Positions 8,757 to 18,448 are shown, numbered from the stretch's first letter. The stretch: DNA of 64,000 nucleotides from Citromicrobium bathyomarinum (GCF_021021475.1 NZ_JAINWL010000003.1:310001-374000), one strand, 5' to 3'. Program-made: numbers and translations. The notes: a model not told the origin generated them from the sequence alone.

Positions 8757-9008
8757 AAGTCTTCTCTCCTTGTGGCGCGGCCCGATCGCCTGAACGATGG
8801 CCCGCGGAGTGGGGGTTGCCCCACTGAAACGGCTGATCCCGTCAGATGCTCCCGCGCGAGGGCGGTAAAAAGCCTGAAAAAGGCCACTTCCGAGGTCGGT
8901 CGGTATGTGAATGCGGCGAAATGATGTCAACCGATGCAACCGGTGGTTTCCTCGGCCTCATCTCCTTCCGATAGCGCCACTATTGAATTGTTGCGCCTGA
9001 AGGCAAGC

Positions 9009-10193
9009 TTAAGAGCTTGTTCGGCTTTGCAAAATCTCGTCCAGCAGCGCGAGCACCCGGGCGCGGTCGGGAAATTCTTCAGCGACCCATCGCGCCTCGA
9101 CCGCGCGCAGGGTTTTGGACACCTCCGCTCCGCTCAGCCCACGCGCAACGATCTCGCCGCCCTTGAGCGGCAGTTGCGGAATGTCCCACCCGGCGATCAC
9201 GCGCGGATCCTTGCCGCCAAGCAGCAGGCGACCCGCCGCGCAGGCGCTGCCTTGGGTATAGGCGAGCGCCTTCGGGGCCTCCGCATCACTCGGCTCGCGC
9301 ACCGCGAGGCACACCAGCAGATCGCGGTGCTTGCGCGACAGGCGCAGCCGCGCGGCGACTGTTTCGGCAGTGCTTCCGTCTGCCGGCAACAGCGCGGATA
9401 GCCGCACGATCGGGTCGGGCGCAGTCTCGCAGCCGGCTTCGGTCGCGATCAGCTGGTCGAGCGCGGCGATCTGGTCCGCACCCGCTTCGGGCAGGATTAC
9501 CGGCAGCACGCCGTGCTCGTGCATCCGGGCGATCGTCGGCGCGGGATCGGGCAGGGCGAGGATCGCGGTCAGCTCCATCGCAACGCGTTCGCGGCTGAGT
9601 CCCTTGAGCATCGGCGCAAGCTCGGCACAGGCTTCCTCCGCCTCCCCGTCCAGCGCCGCGCCGAAGCGCGCCTGGAAGCGGTAATAGCGCAGGATCCGCA
9701 GGTGATCCTCGCGGATCCGCTGGCGCGCATCGCCTATGAAGCGCACCCGCCGCGCCTCCAGATCTTGCAGCCCGCCGAAATAATCGAACAGTTCCAGCGT
9801 CGCCGGATCGGCATAGAGCGCGTTGATCGTGAAGTCGCGCCGCGCCGCATCCTCGCGCCAGTCGCTCGCGAAGGCCACCGTCGCGCGGCGGCCATCGGTC
9901 GACACGTCCTCGCGCAAAGTCGTCACCTCGACCGGGCCGCCATCGGTCAGCACGGTGATCGTGCCGTGATCGATTCCCGTGGGCACGGTGCGGATGCCTG
10001 CCGCCTTGCATGCGTCCACCACCTGTTCGGGGCGCAGCGGAGTTGCAGCGTCGATGTCCTTGACCGGCGCGCCCAGCAGCGTGTCGCGCACCGCGCCGCC
10101 GACCCAGCGGATATTGCCCGGCCCGATCGCCTCGACCAGCGCGGCCAGATCGGCCCGCTGCGTCCATTGTGCCTGTGGCAGGTGCTCAGCCAC
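9009..10193 (-). CDS. cca: CCA tRNA nucleotidyltransferase / poly(A) polymerase family
   Basis: Class II nucleotidyltransferase of 394 residues. The head domain has the GGAVRD motif (residues 32-37), the metal-binding DxD at Asp46/Asp48 (KDIDAA), the RRDFTINAL motif and the EDHLRILRYYRFQARFG motif that define the family. It adds or repairs the CCA end of tRNAs. The encoded tRNA-Phe in this window already carries CCA, so a repair role is plausible. The upstream Nudix gene overlaps its 5' end by 8 nt, so the two are co-transcribed on the minus strand. Confidence 0.93.
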   Translation of the reverse strand: MAEHLPQAQWTQRADLAALVEAIGPGNIRWVGGAVRDTLLGAPVKDIDAATPLRPEQVVDACKAAGIRTVPTGIDHGTITVLTDGGPVEVTTLREDVSTDGRRATVAFASDWREDAARRDFTINALYADPATLELFDYFGGLQDLEARRVRFIGDARQRIREDHLRILRYYRFQARFGAALDGEAEEACAELAPMLKGLSRERVAMELTAILALPDPAPTIARMHEHGVLPVILPEAGADQIAALDQLIATEAGCETAPDPIVRLSALLPADGSTAETVAARLRLSRKHRDLLVCLAVREPSDAEAPKALAYTQGSACAAGRLLLGGKDPRVIAGWDIPQLPLKGGEIVARGLSGAEVSKTLRAVEARWVAEEFPDRARVLALLDEILQSRTSS

Positions 10194-10800
10194 CGAAGCT
10201 CTCCGTAATATCCAGCCGGCGCGAGAGGTTGAAGATGATCGCCGCGGTCACGCCCCAGATGCGGTAGCCTTCCCAGTGCATCTCGTAATAGCGACGCTCC
10301 GCCCCTTTCCACATCGCGCTGTTCTCGGTGTAGTTGGACCGGTCGAACAGCACCGACAGCGGCACTTCGAACCAGCTTTCCACCTCGCCCGGATTGGGCA
10401 CCAGCGGCAGGTCGGGCGGGATCACGCCGAGCACGGGCGTGACGTCGAAGCCGGTCCCGGTGTGGTAGCGGTCGGTCGCGCCGATCACGCGGACCAGCGA
10501 CGGGTCGAGCGCGAGTTCCTCATGCGCCTCGCGCAGCGCGGCCTCCACCGCATCCTCGCCCGCGTCCAGCTTGCCGCCGGGGAAGGCGACCTGGCCGGGA
10601 TGGCTGCGCATGTCGAGCGGGCGCTGGGTCAGGATCGCGCCCGGTTCCGCGCGATCGGTGACGGGGATCAGCACTGCGGCGGGGCGCGGATCGCGTCCGG
10701 CGAACTGCTTGTCTGTCAGCAGGTCCGGCAGTTCGACCCCGTGGCCCTCGTCGAAGATCGTCCGCAGGCGATCGACCAGTTTTCCGTCGGGGGCGTTCAC
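10186..10800 (-). CDS. CoA pyrophosphatase-type Nudix hydrolase
   Basis: Nudix hydrolase of 204 residues. The Nudix box runs from Gly76 through Glu82, Arg90-Glu91 and Glu94-Glu95 (GGKLDAGEDAVEAALREAHE region). It is preceded by LTQRPLDMRSHPGQVAFPGG, which matches the extra signature of the CoA diphosphatase (NudL/PCD1) subgroup. The expected reaction is cleavage of CoA or acyl-CoA to 3',5'-ADP and 4'-phosphopantetheine. It lies in a tight minus-strand run (DUF1285 gene, Nudix, cca), overlapping both neighbours by 4-8 nt. Confidence 0.92.
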   Translation of the reverse strand: MNAPDGKLVDRLRTIFDEGHGVELPDLLTDKQFAGRDPRPAAVLIPVTDRAEPGAILTQRPLDMRSHPGQVAFPGGKLDAGEDAVEAALREAHEELALDPSLVRVIGATDRYHTGTGFDVTPVLGVIPPDLPLVPNPGEVESWFEVPLSVLFDRSNYTENSAMWKGAERRYYEMHWEGYRIWGVTAAIIFNLSRRLDITESFGG

Positions 10801-11354
10801 GGCTTCAGGCGAAACGTCTCGCCCATGCTCGAAACGTTCCAGTCGTCGCCATTTGCCAGGGCATGTTCGGCGAGCTGCTGGTAGGTGCTGCGGTTCAGCC
10901 GCGCCTCCAGCCCGCGCCGCACGCCGATATAGAGCGCGGGCGTCTCCGCATCGCCGCGCGCGATGATCGGATGATCCGGCCCCGCGATCACCAGCTCGTC
11001 CGTATTGAGCCGGAAGGCCAGCGCCGGGGTGCCGCCCTCGTCGCGCGCAACCATGTCGGTGGCAAGGAAAGGCCCATCCTCAACCTCGATTGAGAGCTTC
11101 TCGAACGGGGTGACGAGAAAATGCGCGCCGTTCTGATCGCGGATCAGCAGGCCGGAGAAGGCGCGAACCATCCCCTGCCGGCTGATCGGCGATCCTTCAT
11201 GAAACCAGGTGCCGTCGGCGGCGATCCGCATGTTCGAATCGCCCTCCTGCTGCGGCGCCCAGCCTTCGACCGGCGGGAGCTTGCGCGCCTCCACCTGCTC
11301 GGCGATTTGCGAGAGGGTCAGCGAGGCGAGATGGGGAGGGGGCTCGTAGGGCAT
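10797..11354 (-). CDS. DUF1285 family protein
   Basis: Cytoplasmic protein of about 185 residues. The sequence has the DUF1285 hallmarks WFHEGSPISRQGMVRAFSGLL followed by beta-rich segments and the C-terminal LYIGVRRGLEARLNRSTYQQLAEHAL. Crystal structures of family members show a two-domain fold, but no catalytic role is established. The start is placed at MPYEPPPHLASL, as the frame upstream runs through non-conserved Arg-rich sequence. Its stop codon overlaps the Nudix gene start, suggesting coupling. Confidence 0.85.
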   Translation of the reverse strand: MPYEPPPHLASLTLSQIAEQVEARKLPPVEGWAPQQEGDSNMRIAADGTWFHEGSPISRQGMVRAFSGLLIRDQNGAHFLVTPFEKLSIEVEDGPFLATDMVARDEGGTPALAFRLNTDELVIAGPDHPIIARGDAETPALYIGVRRGLEARLNRSTYQQLAEHALANGDDWNVSSMGETFRLKP

Positions 11355-11418
11355 GGGCGATTCTCTGGCAGAAGGGCGGGGGGCGTGCAATCGGCCCTGC
11401 GACCGGTTGCGAGAGCCT

Positions 11419-11961
11419 CTATACGCGGTTCTGCGTGCTCTCGTTCCGCCACGGCCCCAGCATTCCACGCGGGGGCAGCACGGCGGGGTTGGCGCAGCGC
11501 ACGAGCAGGCGGTGGCGTTCGACCGGGCCGGGGGTGTCCCACCCGGCGGTCGGCGCGGCGGTGAAATCCCACTTGTCGTAATATTCCGGGTCGCCGATCA
11601 GCACCTGCGGCAGCGCCGGATTTTCGGGGGTGGCGGGGCCTTCGATCGCGCCGAGTGCGGCCGCCATCAGCGCGCGGCCATAGCCTTCGTTCTGGCGGCT
11701 GGGCGCGACCGCTACCGGGCCGACCATCAGCAGCGGATATTGTCGCCCGTCGGGATCGGTCAGCGAGACCGGCCACAGCTCGATCGTTCCGGCGAGAAAC
11801 TCCTCGTCGTCGAGCGCGGCGAAGCTGAGCCCTTCCAGATGCTGCAACCCCTCGCGGATGCGATAGGCGGTGCGCGTGGTCCGGTCGTCGCCGAACACCG
11901 CGTCGAGCAGTTTTTCGTGCAGGGCGGCCGGAACCGCGTCGATGGGTACGATCATGGGCAT
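11419..11961 (-). CDS. GNAT family N-acetyltransferase
   Basis: Putative acetyltransferase of about 180 residues. The acetyl-CoA binding motif A is VGPVAVAPSRQNEGYGRALMAAAL (the Q/R-x-x-G-x-G/A turn reads QNEGYG), followed by a VLIGDPEYYDKWDF strand like that of the YhbS subgroup. Substrate unknown. Starts at 11961 (MPMIVPID) and 11955 are equally possible. It lies just upstream of, and in the same direction as, the DUF1285-Nudix-cca run, about 65 bases away. Confidence 0.88.
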   Translation of the reverse strand: MPMIVPIDAVPAALHEKLLDAVFGDDRTTRTAYRIREGLQHLEGLSFAALDDEEFLAGTIELWPVSLTDPDGRQYPLLMVGPVAVAPSRQNEGYGRALMAAALGAIEGPATPENPALPQVLIGDPEYYDKWDFTAAPTAGWDTPGPVERHRLLVRCANPAVLPPRGMLGPWRNESTQNRV

Positions 11962-12015
11962 GGGCGCGCCGGTTAGTACCAAGCGCGCCCGCTGTCGATC
12001 CTGTCGAGTGCCAGC

Positions 12016-13215
12016 TTACCCCGCAGGCGTCAGCTTGCGCAGCCGCGCGTTCTCGCCATCCTCGAAGATGTAGAGCGCGCCATCCGGCCCCTCGACGATC
12101 TCCCGGAGGCGTGCGCCCAGATCGTAGCGCGCCGCTTCGGTCGCCCTGGTGCCGTTCATGTCGACCCGCACGATGTTCTGTTCCTTCAGGTTCGCGATCA
12201 GCGCGTCGCCCTGCCAGTCGGCGAACATGTCGCCCGAGTAGAACAGGAAATCGCCCGGTGCGATCACCGGAGTCCACTCGATCGCGGGCTTGGTGAAGCC
12301 ATCGTCTGGCGTGTGGTCCGGGATCGGCGAGCCGTTGTAGTTGTCGCCCTCCGACCTGACCGGCCAGCCGTAATTGTGGCCGCGTTGCACGTGGTTCAGC
12401 TCGTCGCCGCCAGCGGGCCCATGCTCCAGATCCCACAGCCGCCCGGCGCTGTCGAATTGCAGGCCGAGCAGGTTGCGATGGCCCCAGCTCCAGATCTGGT
12501 CGCTGGGCGAGCCCCGGTCCGCGAGCGGATTGCCTGCCGCTGCGGTGCCATCGAGATTGAGGCGCACGACCGTGCCCAACGTGTTGGAGGTATCCTGCGC
12601 CGGATCCTGCTTCTGGCGTTCGCCACTGGATACGAAGAGGTATTTGCCGTCGGGGCTGAAGGCGATGCGATGCGAGTAATGCCCGCGCCCGGTCACCTTG
12701 GGGGTTTGGCGCCAGATCACATTCAGATCCTGCACGGCGCAATCGGCGCGGGTTTCGCAGACAAGCTGACCACGCCCGACCACTGCGCCGCGCGTATCGT
12801 CGCTGCCCGCTTCGACCCAGCTGAGGTAGATCGTGCGGGTGCCCAGCGTATCCGAGCTTTCGCTGTCGAGGAAGGCGACATCGCCAAGCCCGCCCTGGCC
12901 GCCGTAATCGACCTGCGGCGCGCCTGCGATCTCCCACCGCTCGCCGGTCTCGGTGTCATATCCTTCCAGCGTTCCGGCCTTCTCGGTAATCACCATAATG
13001 CCCGTGCCGGGCACGAAGGCGGCGGCCCACGGCTCGTCGAAGCGGCCCAGATCGCGCACCGCGAAGGGGCCGACGGTCTCGCTCGGCTGGCTGGCTTCGG
13101 GGCTGGAGGAGGCGGATGCCGCCGCGTTCTCCCCCGTGCCGGCATTGCCGCAGCTTGAGATGGCAAGGCCTGCACTGGTAGCAAGCACGGCGCTCAGAAA
13201 TTTGCTCTTGGTCAT
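12016..13215 (-). CDS. PQQ-dependent aldose sugar dehydrogenase-like lipoprotein (GSDH/YliI type)
   Basis: A 399-residue lipoprotein with signal and lipobox ISSC (Cys22), and a six-bladed propeller of the soluble glucose/aldose sugar dehydrogenase family. Family segments include the blade-start FDEPWAAAFVPG, the catalytic-region HYSHRIAFSPDGKYLFVSSGER, HRNLLGLQFDSAGRLWDLEHGPAGGDELN and HNYGWP. Known members oxidise sugars in the periplasm with PQQ. The start overlaps the rnhB ATG in the opposite direction (CATG at 13213-13216). A GAGGG site 12 nt upstream is weak. Confidence 0.9.
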   Translation of the reverse strand: MTKSKFLSAVLATSAGLAISSCGNAGTGENAAASASSSPEASQPSETVGPFAVRDLGRFDEPWAAAFVPGTGIMVITEKAGTLEGYDTETGERWEIAGAPQVDYGGQGGLGDVAFLDSESSDTLGTRTIYLSWVEAGSDDTRGAVVGRGQLVCETRADCAVQDLNVIWRQTPKVTGRGHYSHRIAFSPDGKYLFVSSGERQKQDPAQDTSNTLGTVVRLNLDGTAAAGNPLADRGSPSDQIWSWGHRNLLGLQFDSAGRLWDLEHGPAGGDELNHVQRGHNYGWPVRSEGDNYNGSPIPDHTPDDGFTKPAIEWTPVIAPGDFLFYSGDMFADWQGDALIANLKEQNIVRVDMNGTRATEAARYDLGARLREIVEGPDGALYIFEDGENARLRKLTPAG

Positions 13216-13852
13216 GTTCGCAGAAAACCCTCTTCCCGATTTTGTGGCGTCATGCCCGCCCGGTGCGCTCGTCGTCGGGGTGGACGAGGCTGGGCGGGGT
13301 CCGCTCGCAGGCCCGGTGGTGGCCTCTGCGGTCGCTTTGTGCAAGCCGCGCCCGGCAGGGCTCGACGATTCCAAAAAGCTTGGGGCGACCAAGCGTTCCG
13401 CGCTCGACGAACAGGTCAGGCGGCGCTGCGCCTGGGGTGTCGCGATAATCGAGCCGGAGGAGATCGACCGGCTCAACATCTTCGGCGCGACCATGCTGGC
13501 GATGACGCTGGCGGTGGAGCGGGTGGCGCAGGTGATGGGCCGCGCGCCCGACATGGTGCTGGTCGATGGCAACCTCACCCCCTCGGGCCGGTGCGAGGGC
13601 TGGTGCTGGCCCGCGCGCGCGATCGTGGGCGGGGATGCGAAGGAGCCTGCGATTTCCGCCGCCAGCATCGTCGCCAAGGAATGGCGCGACCGCCTGATGA
13701 TCGCCGCCGCGCGCGAGCATCCGCATTACGGGTGGGAGCGGAACAAGGGATACGGGACCGCAGAGCATCTCGGTGCATTGAGGGAGCATGGGCCATGCGC
13801 GCTGCACCGCCGCAGTTTCGCACCGGTCGCCCAGCAGGAGATGTTTGCATGA
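13214..13852 (+). CDS. rnhB: Ribonuclease HII
   Basis: RNase HII of 212 residues, removing ribonucleotides from DNA. The catalytic DEAGRG is at residues 24-29 (GVDEAGRGPLAGPVVA), with DSKKL, the metal-binding Asp in VDGN and the acidic site following SIVAKEWRD. C-terminal GWERNKGYGTAEHL is characteristic. The start is the ATG at 13214, which forms a head-to-head CATG with the lipoprotein gene. No ribosome site is evident. The stop overlaps the next gene by ATGA. Confidence 0.93.
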   Translation: MFAENPLPDFVASCPPGALVVGVDEAGRGPLAGPVVASAVALCKPRPAGLDDSKKLGATKRSALDEQVRRRCAWGVAIIEPEEIDRLNIFGATMLAMTLAVERVAQVMGRAPDMVLVDGNLTPSGRCEGWCWPARAIVGGDAKEPAISAASIVAKEWRDRLMIAAAREHPHYGWERNKGYGTAEHLGALREHGPCALHRRSFAPVAQQEMFA

Positions 13853-14757
13853 GCGGTTTCACCTTCGACGATATTCCGGACCAGACCGGGCGCACCGCGC
13901 TGGTCACTGGCGCGAATACGGGCATCGGGTTCCATATCGCGGAAATGCTCGCCAAGAACGGCGCGAAGGTGCTGATGGGCTGTCGCAACCGCGACAAGGC
14001 GGAAAGTGCGCGGCAGGATCTGCTGAAGCTGGCACCGGGTGCTGAGATCGAGATCGTCGAGCTGGATCTGGCTGACATGGCATCGGTCCGCGCGGCGGCG
14101 GAGGGGATCGAAAGCCTCGACCTGCTGGTCAATAATGCCGGGATCATGTGGGTGCCCCACGCGATCGGCACGGGCGGGGCGGAAATGCACTTCGCGGTCA
14201 ATCACCTCGGCCATTTCGCGCTCACCAGCCTGCTGCTGCCCGCGCTCGCCAAGGGCAAGAACCCGCGCGTGGTGGTGCAGTCGAGCATCGCGCATCGCCC
14301 GGCCTCGATTGATTTCGAGAACCTTTCCGGGGAGCAGGGCTATGGGCTCCAGAAATTCTACGGCCAGAGCAAGCTTGCCAACCTGATGTTCGCGCTGGAG
14401 CTGGACCGGCGGTTGCGCGCGGCTGGATCGCCGATTGCCAGCATCGCGTGCCATCCCGGCGTCGCGAAGACCGAGCTGACCCGGCAGGTCGGCTGGGCGA
14501 AGCTGGTGATGCCGGTCGCCGCGCCGCTGCTCAACACTGCGAAGCAGGGCGCGCTGCCCGCATTGCAGGCCGCCACCGACCCCGCAGCGCAGGGCGGCGA
14601 CTATTACGGGCCTTACGGCTTCATGGAGGCGAGAGGTGCGACATCGGGCAGGGCGGTGGCGACCGCGACCGCGCGCGATCCGCTGCTCGCCGCGCGGCTG
14701 TGGGAAATCTCCAAGGACATGACCGGGGTCGATCCGCACCTGCAGCCCGCGACCTGA
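13849..14757 (+). CDS. Short-chain dehydrogenase/reductase (retinol dehydrogenase-like)
   Basis: NAD(P)-dependent SDR of 302 residues. It has the Rossmann motif TGANTGIG (residues 20-27), NNAG (96-99), and a catalytic Ser145/146, Tyr171 and Lys175 (YGQSK). Length and the late insertion resemble the RDH11/WWOX-like group often annotated as oxidoreductases. The substrate is unknown. Translation is probably coupled to rnhB by the ATGA overlap at 13849-13852. Confidence 0.92.
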   Translation: MSGFTFDDIPDQTGRTALVTGANTGIGFHIAEMLAKNGAKVLMGCRNRDKAESARQDLLKLAPGAEIEIVELDLADMASVRAAAEGIESLDLLVNNAGIMWVPHAIGTGGAEMHFAVNHLGHFALTSLLLPALAKGKNPRVVVQSSIAHRPASIDFENLSGEQGYGLQKFYGQSKLANLMFALELDRRLRAAGSPIASIACHPGVAKTELTRQVGWAKLVMPVAAPLLNTAKQGALPALQAATDPAAQGGDYYGPYGFMEARGATSGRAVATATARDPLLAARLWEISKDMTGVDPHLQPAT

Positions 14758-14835
14758 CGGCGCCGCGATAAACGGCCCTGCGCTGCGCAATTGCCCCTAT
14801 GCGGGCGTGCGCGGCATGCTATCACCCCGCCGCAT

Positions 14836-15762
14836 ATGACCGGTTCACTGATCCTTATCGCCATCGGCCTCGTCGCGCTTGCCGGGGGAGGGGAACTGCT
14901 GGTCCGCGGCGCGGTGGGCATCGCCAACAAGCTGGGCGTGTCCACCTTGTTCACCGGGTTGGTGATCGTCGGCGCGGCGACCTCGATGCCCGAAATGGTC
15001 GCCAGCGTGCAGGCCGTGCTGAGCGGTTCGCCCGAGATCGCGTGGGGCAATATCGTCGGCTCCAACATCGCCAATTCGCTGCTCATCCTGGGCGGTGCCG
15101 CGATGGTTGCACCGATCGTTCTCGCGGGCGTAGGGCGGCGCGATTCCGTGGTCGCGCTGCTGGTGACCCTGATCGTGTGGGGGATCGCATGGCTCAGGAT
15201 CGGATCGCCCTTCATCGGTGTCGGCCTGCTGGCTGCGCTGGTGATCTATATCGTGTGGCGTTACCGCCATCCGCCCGCGCAGGCAGAGGCCGAGGCGGAG
15301 GAGACCGCCGCCCCCTCCAACTTCGCGCTCTCGCTGCTGTTCTTCGCACTGGGCGTTGTTGCACTGGTGCTCGGCGGACGCTGGCTGGTGACCGGCGCGA
15401 TCGATATTGCGAGCGACCTTGGCGTCAGCCAGGCGGTGATCGGGCTGACGATCGTCGCGGTGGGCACTTCGCTGCCCGAGCTTGCCGCCTCCGCCGTCGC
15501 CGCGTTTCGCGGCCATGCGGAGCTGGCGCTGGGCAATGTGCTGGGCTCCAACATCTTCAACCTGCTGCTGATCGGCGGCGTGACGATGAGCGTGTCGGGC
15601 ACCTCGCTGCCGCCCGAACTGCTCCAGTACGGTTGGCCGATCTGCGCGGCCTCGGCATTGCTGCTGGTCCTGATGTGCCGCTTCATGAACCGGATCGGTC
15701 GGCTGTTCGGCCTGCTGATGCTGGGCGGATTCGCAGCCAATACCGCACTCGCTTTCAGCTGA
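14836..15762 (+). CDS. Calcium/sodium antiporter (CaCA family, YrbG-like)
   Basis: Inner-membrane exchanger of 308 residues with about ten transmembrane helices arranged as two inverted halves. Both signature alpha-repeats are visible. One is GAATSMPEMVASV with GNIVGSNIAN, the other GTSLPELAASAV with GNVLGSNIFN. These supply the Glu and Asn/Ser cation ligands. A central cytoplasmic loop is Ala/Glu-rich (AQAEAEAEE). The ATG at 14836 starts directly at the first helix. Confidence 0.92.
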   Translation: MTGSLILIAIGLVALAGGGELLVRGAVGIANKLGVSTLFTGLVIVGAATSMPEMVASVQAVLSGSPEIAWGNIVGSNIANSLLILGGAAMVAPIVLAGVGRRDSVVALLVTLIVWGIAWLRIGSPFIGVGLLAALVIYIVWRYRHPPAQAEAEAEETAAPSNFALSLLFFALGVVALVLGGRWLVTGAIDIASDLGVSQAVIGLTIVAVGTSLPELAASAVAAFRGHAELALGNVLGSNIFNLLLIGGVTMSVSGTSLPPELLQYGWPICAASALLLVLMCRFMNRIGRLFGLLMLGGFAANTALAFS

Positions 15763-15822
15763 TTTTCCAAAGGGTTGGTGCGGATTTACCCGACCCTAAC
15801 CATAAGCATTTACCAAGAATGA

Positions 15823-17076
<1,254 letters not shown>

Positions 17077-17082
17077 GCTCCC

Positions 17083-17168
17083 CGTCACCCCGGGCTTGAT
17101 CCGGGGGGGTGCTTTCTTTGGTCGAAGTCAATGAAGCTTGCACCCGGCTTGGAGGCCAAGGTGACGAG
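17083..17168. repeat. Intergenic repeat, GTCACCCCGG-type, copy 1
   Basis: Begins CGTCACCCCGGGCTTGATCC just after ccrM and ends GGCCAAGGTGACGAG. The ends are inverted: GTCACC...GGTGC at the left and GCACC...GGTGAC at the right. The core CGGGCTTGATCCGGGGG recurs with one change at 18371-18387. It belongs to a class common between sphingomonad genes. Confidence 0.7.
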
Positions 17169-17251
17169 ATTTCTCTTGGCTTGCCTTTGCTCTCTTGAAG
17201 AAGGTAATTTGTACTAGACAAAGCCTGGAATTCGGGCGATTCATCAATTTT

Positions 17252-17773
17252 ATGATCCAGCTTCTGCTAAACTCACCGCTTGCATCCACGGCATTACTTG
17301 GCATTGGCACAATGTTTGGTGGGCTTGTCGGAGTGGTTGCAACCACTTTGGTCAAGGGGCGCATCTCCCATCACTTCGACCGAGCTCTGGAAGAGCATCG
17401 TGCGCAACTTGCGCGTCATGATCGGGTGAGCCAACTGGCTGAGTATCTCGCTTTTGCTTGGCGCATGCAAAACATGGAGGATATGAGTGAGGACGAGGCA
17501 GAGCGGGCGAACAAAATGGCGTTCGAGCTTTCGCTTTGGTTGCCTGCCGATGTCGTCGCCGAGCTAGGACGATTGCATCAGGGTGGCAATTTCTGGGATA
17601 CCGTGTTCCGTGCCCGCGAGTGGGTAAATCCCGGTGATCCCCTCAATCCCGACTTGGTCATAGGACATGACACCAAAGCAAACATGCGGAAGAGGCTTGA
17701 AGGCCTCGGGCTTGGAGATACTGGGACGGGGAACGGTGGGGTGACCGCACCGGACTTCTTGCCGCACCAATAG
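17252..17773 (+). CDS. Hypothetical membrane-anchored protein
   Basis: Not recognised. About 173 residues: a single N-terminal hydrophobic segment (IQLLLNSPLASTALLGIGTMFGGLVGVVATTLV), then a charged helical stretch (HHFDRALEEHRAQLARHDRVSQLAEYLAFAWRM), an acidic patch and a Gly-rich C-terminus. N-terminus inside the membrane and helical domain in the cytoplasm or periplasm are both possible. Codon use looks less GC-biased than its neighbours (many A/T third positions), suggesting recent acquisition. The ATG at 17252 is chosen; a TTG at 17195 would add 19 residues. Neither has a good ribosome site. Confidence 0.6.
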   Translation: MIQLLLNSPLASTALLGIGTMFGGLVGVVATTLVKGRISHHFDRALEEHRAQLARHDRVSQLAEYLAFAWRMQNMEDMSEDEAERANKMAFELSLWLPADVVAELGRLHQGGNFWDTVFRAREWVNPGDPLNPDLVIGHDTKANMRKRLEGLGLGDTGTGNGGVTAPDFLPHQ

Positions 17774-17804
17774 TATGATACATCGCTCCCAGCAGGAGCA
17801 CCCA

Positions 17805-18056
17805 ATGGCCACCATCCGCAAGACCATCACGCTCAGCGACACGCAGGACGCGTGGATCAAGCGTCAGATTGCTGAGGGCGGGTTCACCAACGACAGCGAA
17901 TATATCCGCGATCTCGTCCGCCGCGATCAGGAGGGGCAGGAGAAGCTCTCCGGGTTGCGGCAGGCGATTGCCGAGGGGCTGGACAGCGGCGTGAGCGACC
18001 GCTCGCTCGACGATATCTGGGCCGAGGCAGAGAGGCGCGCAGCCGCCCGTGCATGA
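17805..18056 (+). CDS. ParD-family antitoxin (type II TA)
   Basis: Antitoxin of 83 residues. The N-terminal ribbon-helix-helix (TIRKTITLSDTQDAWIKRQIAEGGFTNDSEYIRDLVRRDQE region) should bind the operon's own promoter, and the C-terminal helices (LRQAIAEGLDSG, SLDDIWAEAERR) should wrap the toxin. ATG has an AGGAG site 8 nt upstream. The toxin gene overlaps it by 8 nt, the usual antitoxin-first arrangement. A TATGATAC sequence at 17774-17781 could be the -10 region and an autoregulation site. Confidence 0.9.
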   Translation: MATIRKTITLSDTQDAWIKRQIAEGGFTNDSEYIRDLVRRDQEGQEKLSGLRQAIAEGLDSGVSDRSLDDIWAEAERRAAARA

Positions 18057-18420
18057 GCTGCGGCTGACCCGAAAGGCGGCGGCCGATCTCTCCGACATTG
18101 CCGATTTTACCATTGCCGAGTTCGGGATCGAGCAGGCGGGCAGGTATCGCGACCAGTTCGCCAGATGCTTCGCCTCGCTGCTCGATAATCCCTTTTTGGG
18201 GCGAAGCGCGAACGAACTCGCGCCCGGTTTGCGGCGTATCCGGCAGCAGGCGCATGTCGTGTTCTACCAGCCCTCGGAAGAGGTGATTCTGGTTGTCCGC
18301 GTGCTCCACCACCGAATGGATTTCGAGCAGCATTTGTCGAGTGCCGTCTCACGAAGCCTCCCCATCGACCCGGACTTGATCCGGGGGCGCGCTTCTTTTC
18401 GCGCAGCAGAAGGAGCCTGA
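18049..18420 (+). CDS. ParE/RelE-superfamily toxin with repeat-derived C-terminal tail
   Basis: Toxin of 123 residues starting at a GTG inside the antitoxin's 3' end. The core (LRLTRKAAADLSDIADFTIAEFG...LDNPFLGRSANELAPGLRRIRQQAHVVFYQPSEEVILVVRVLHHRMDFEQHL) fits ParE, whose members poison DNA gyrase. Normal ParE proteins end soon after a segment like MDFEQHL. Here about 25 more residues (from SSAVSRSLP) are read through the start of the intergenic repeat at 18358, which also supplies the TGA. Whether the tail affects activity is unknown. Confidence 0.88.
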   Translation: MHELRLTRKAAADLSDIADFTIAEFGIEQAGRYRDQFARCFASLLDNPFLGRSANELAPGLRRIRQQAHVVFYQPSEEVILVVRVLHHRMDFEQHLSSAVSRSLPIDPDLIRGRASFRAAEGA

Positions 18421-18448
18421 TCCCGGCTCGGGGGCCGGGATGACGAGG
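18358..18448. repeat. Intergenic repeat, GTCACCCCGG-type, copy 2
   Basis: Contains CGGACTTGATCCGGGGG (18371-18387) and the converging half CTGATCCCGGCTCGGGGGCC (18417-18436) followed by GGGATGACGAG, separated by a variable middle. Same class and same orientation as the copy at 17083. Its first 60 bases overlap the toxin coding frame. Confidence 0.7.

Noticed and set aside
8757-9008. Possible small gene in the 252-base gap between the PRC-like gene and cca.
   Set aside because: Short frames lack ribosome sites and protein-like composition; I see only an ordinary leader region.
15790-15822. CtrA binding site (TTAA-N7-TTAA) upstream of ccrM.
   Set aside because: CTAACC and TTTACC elements are present but spaced 13 bases apart with mismatches; too weak to call.
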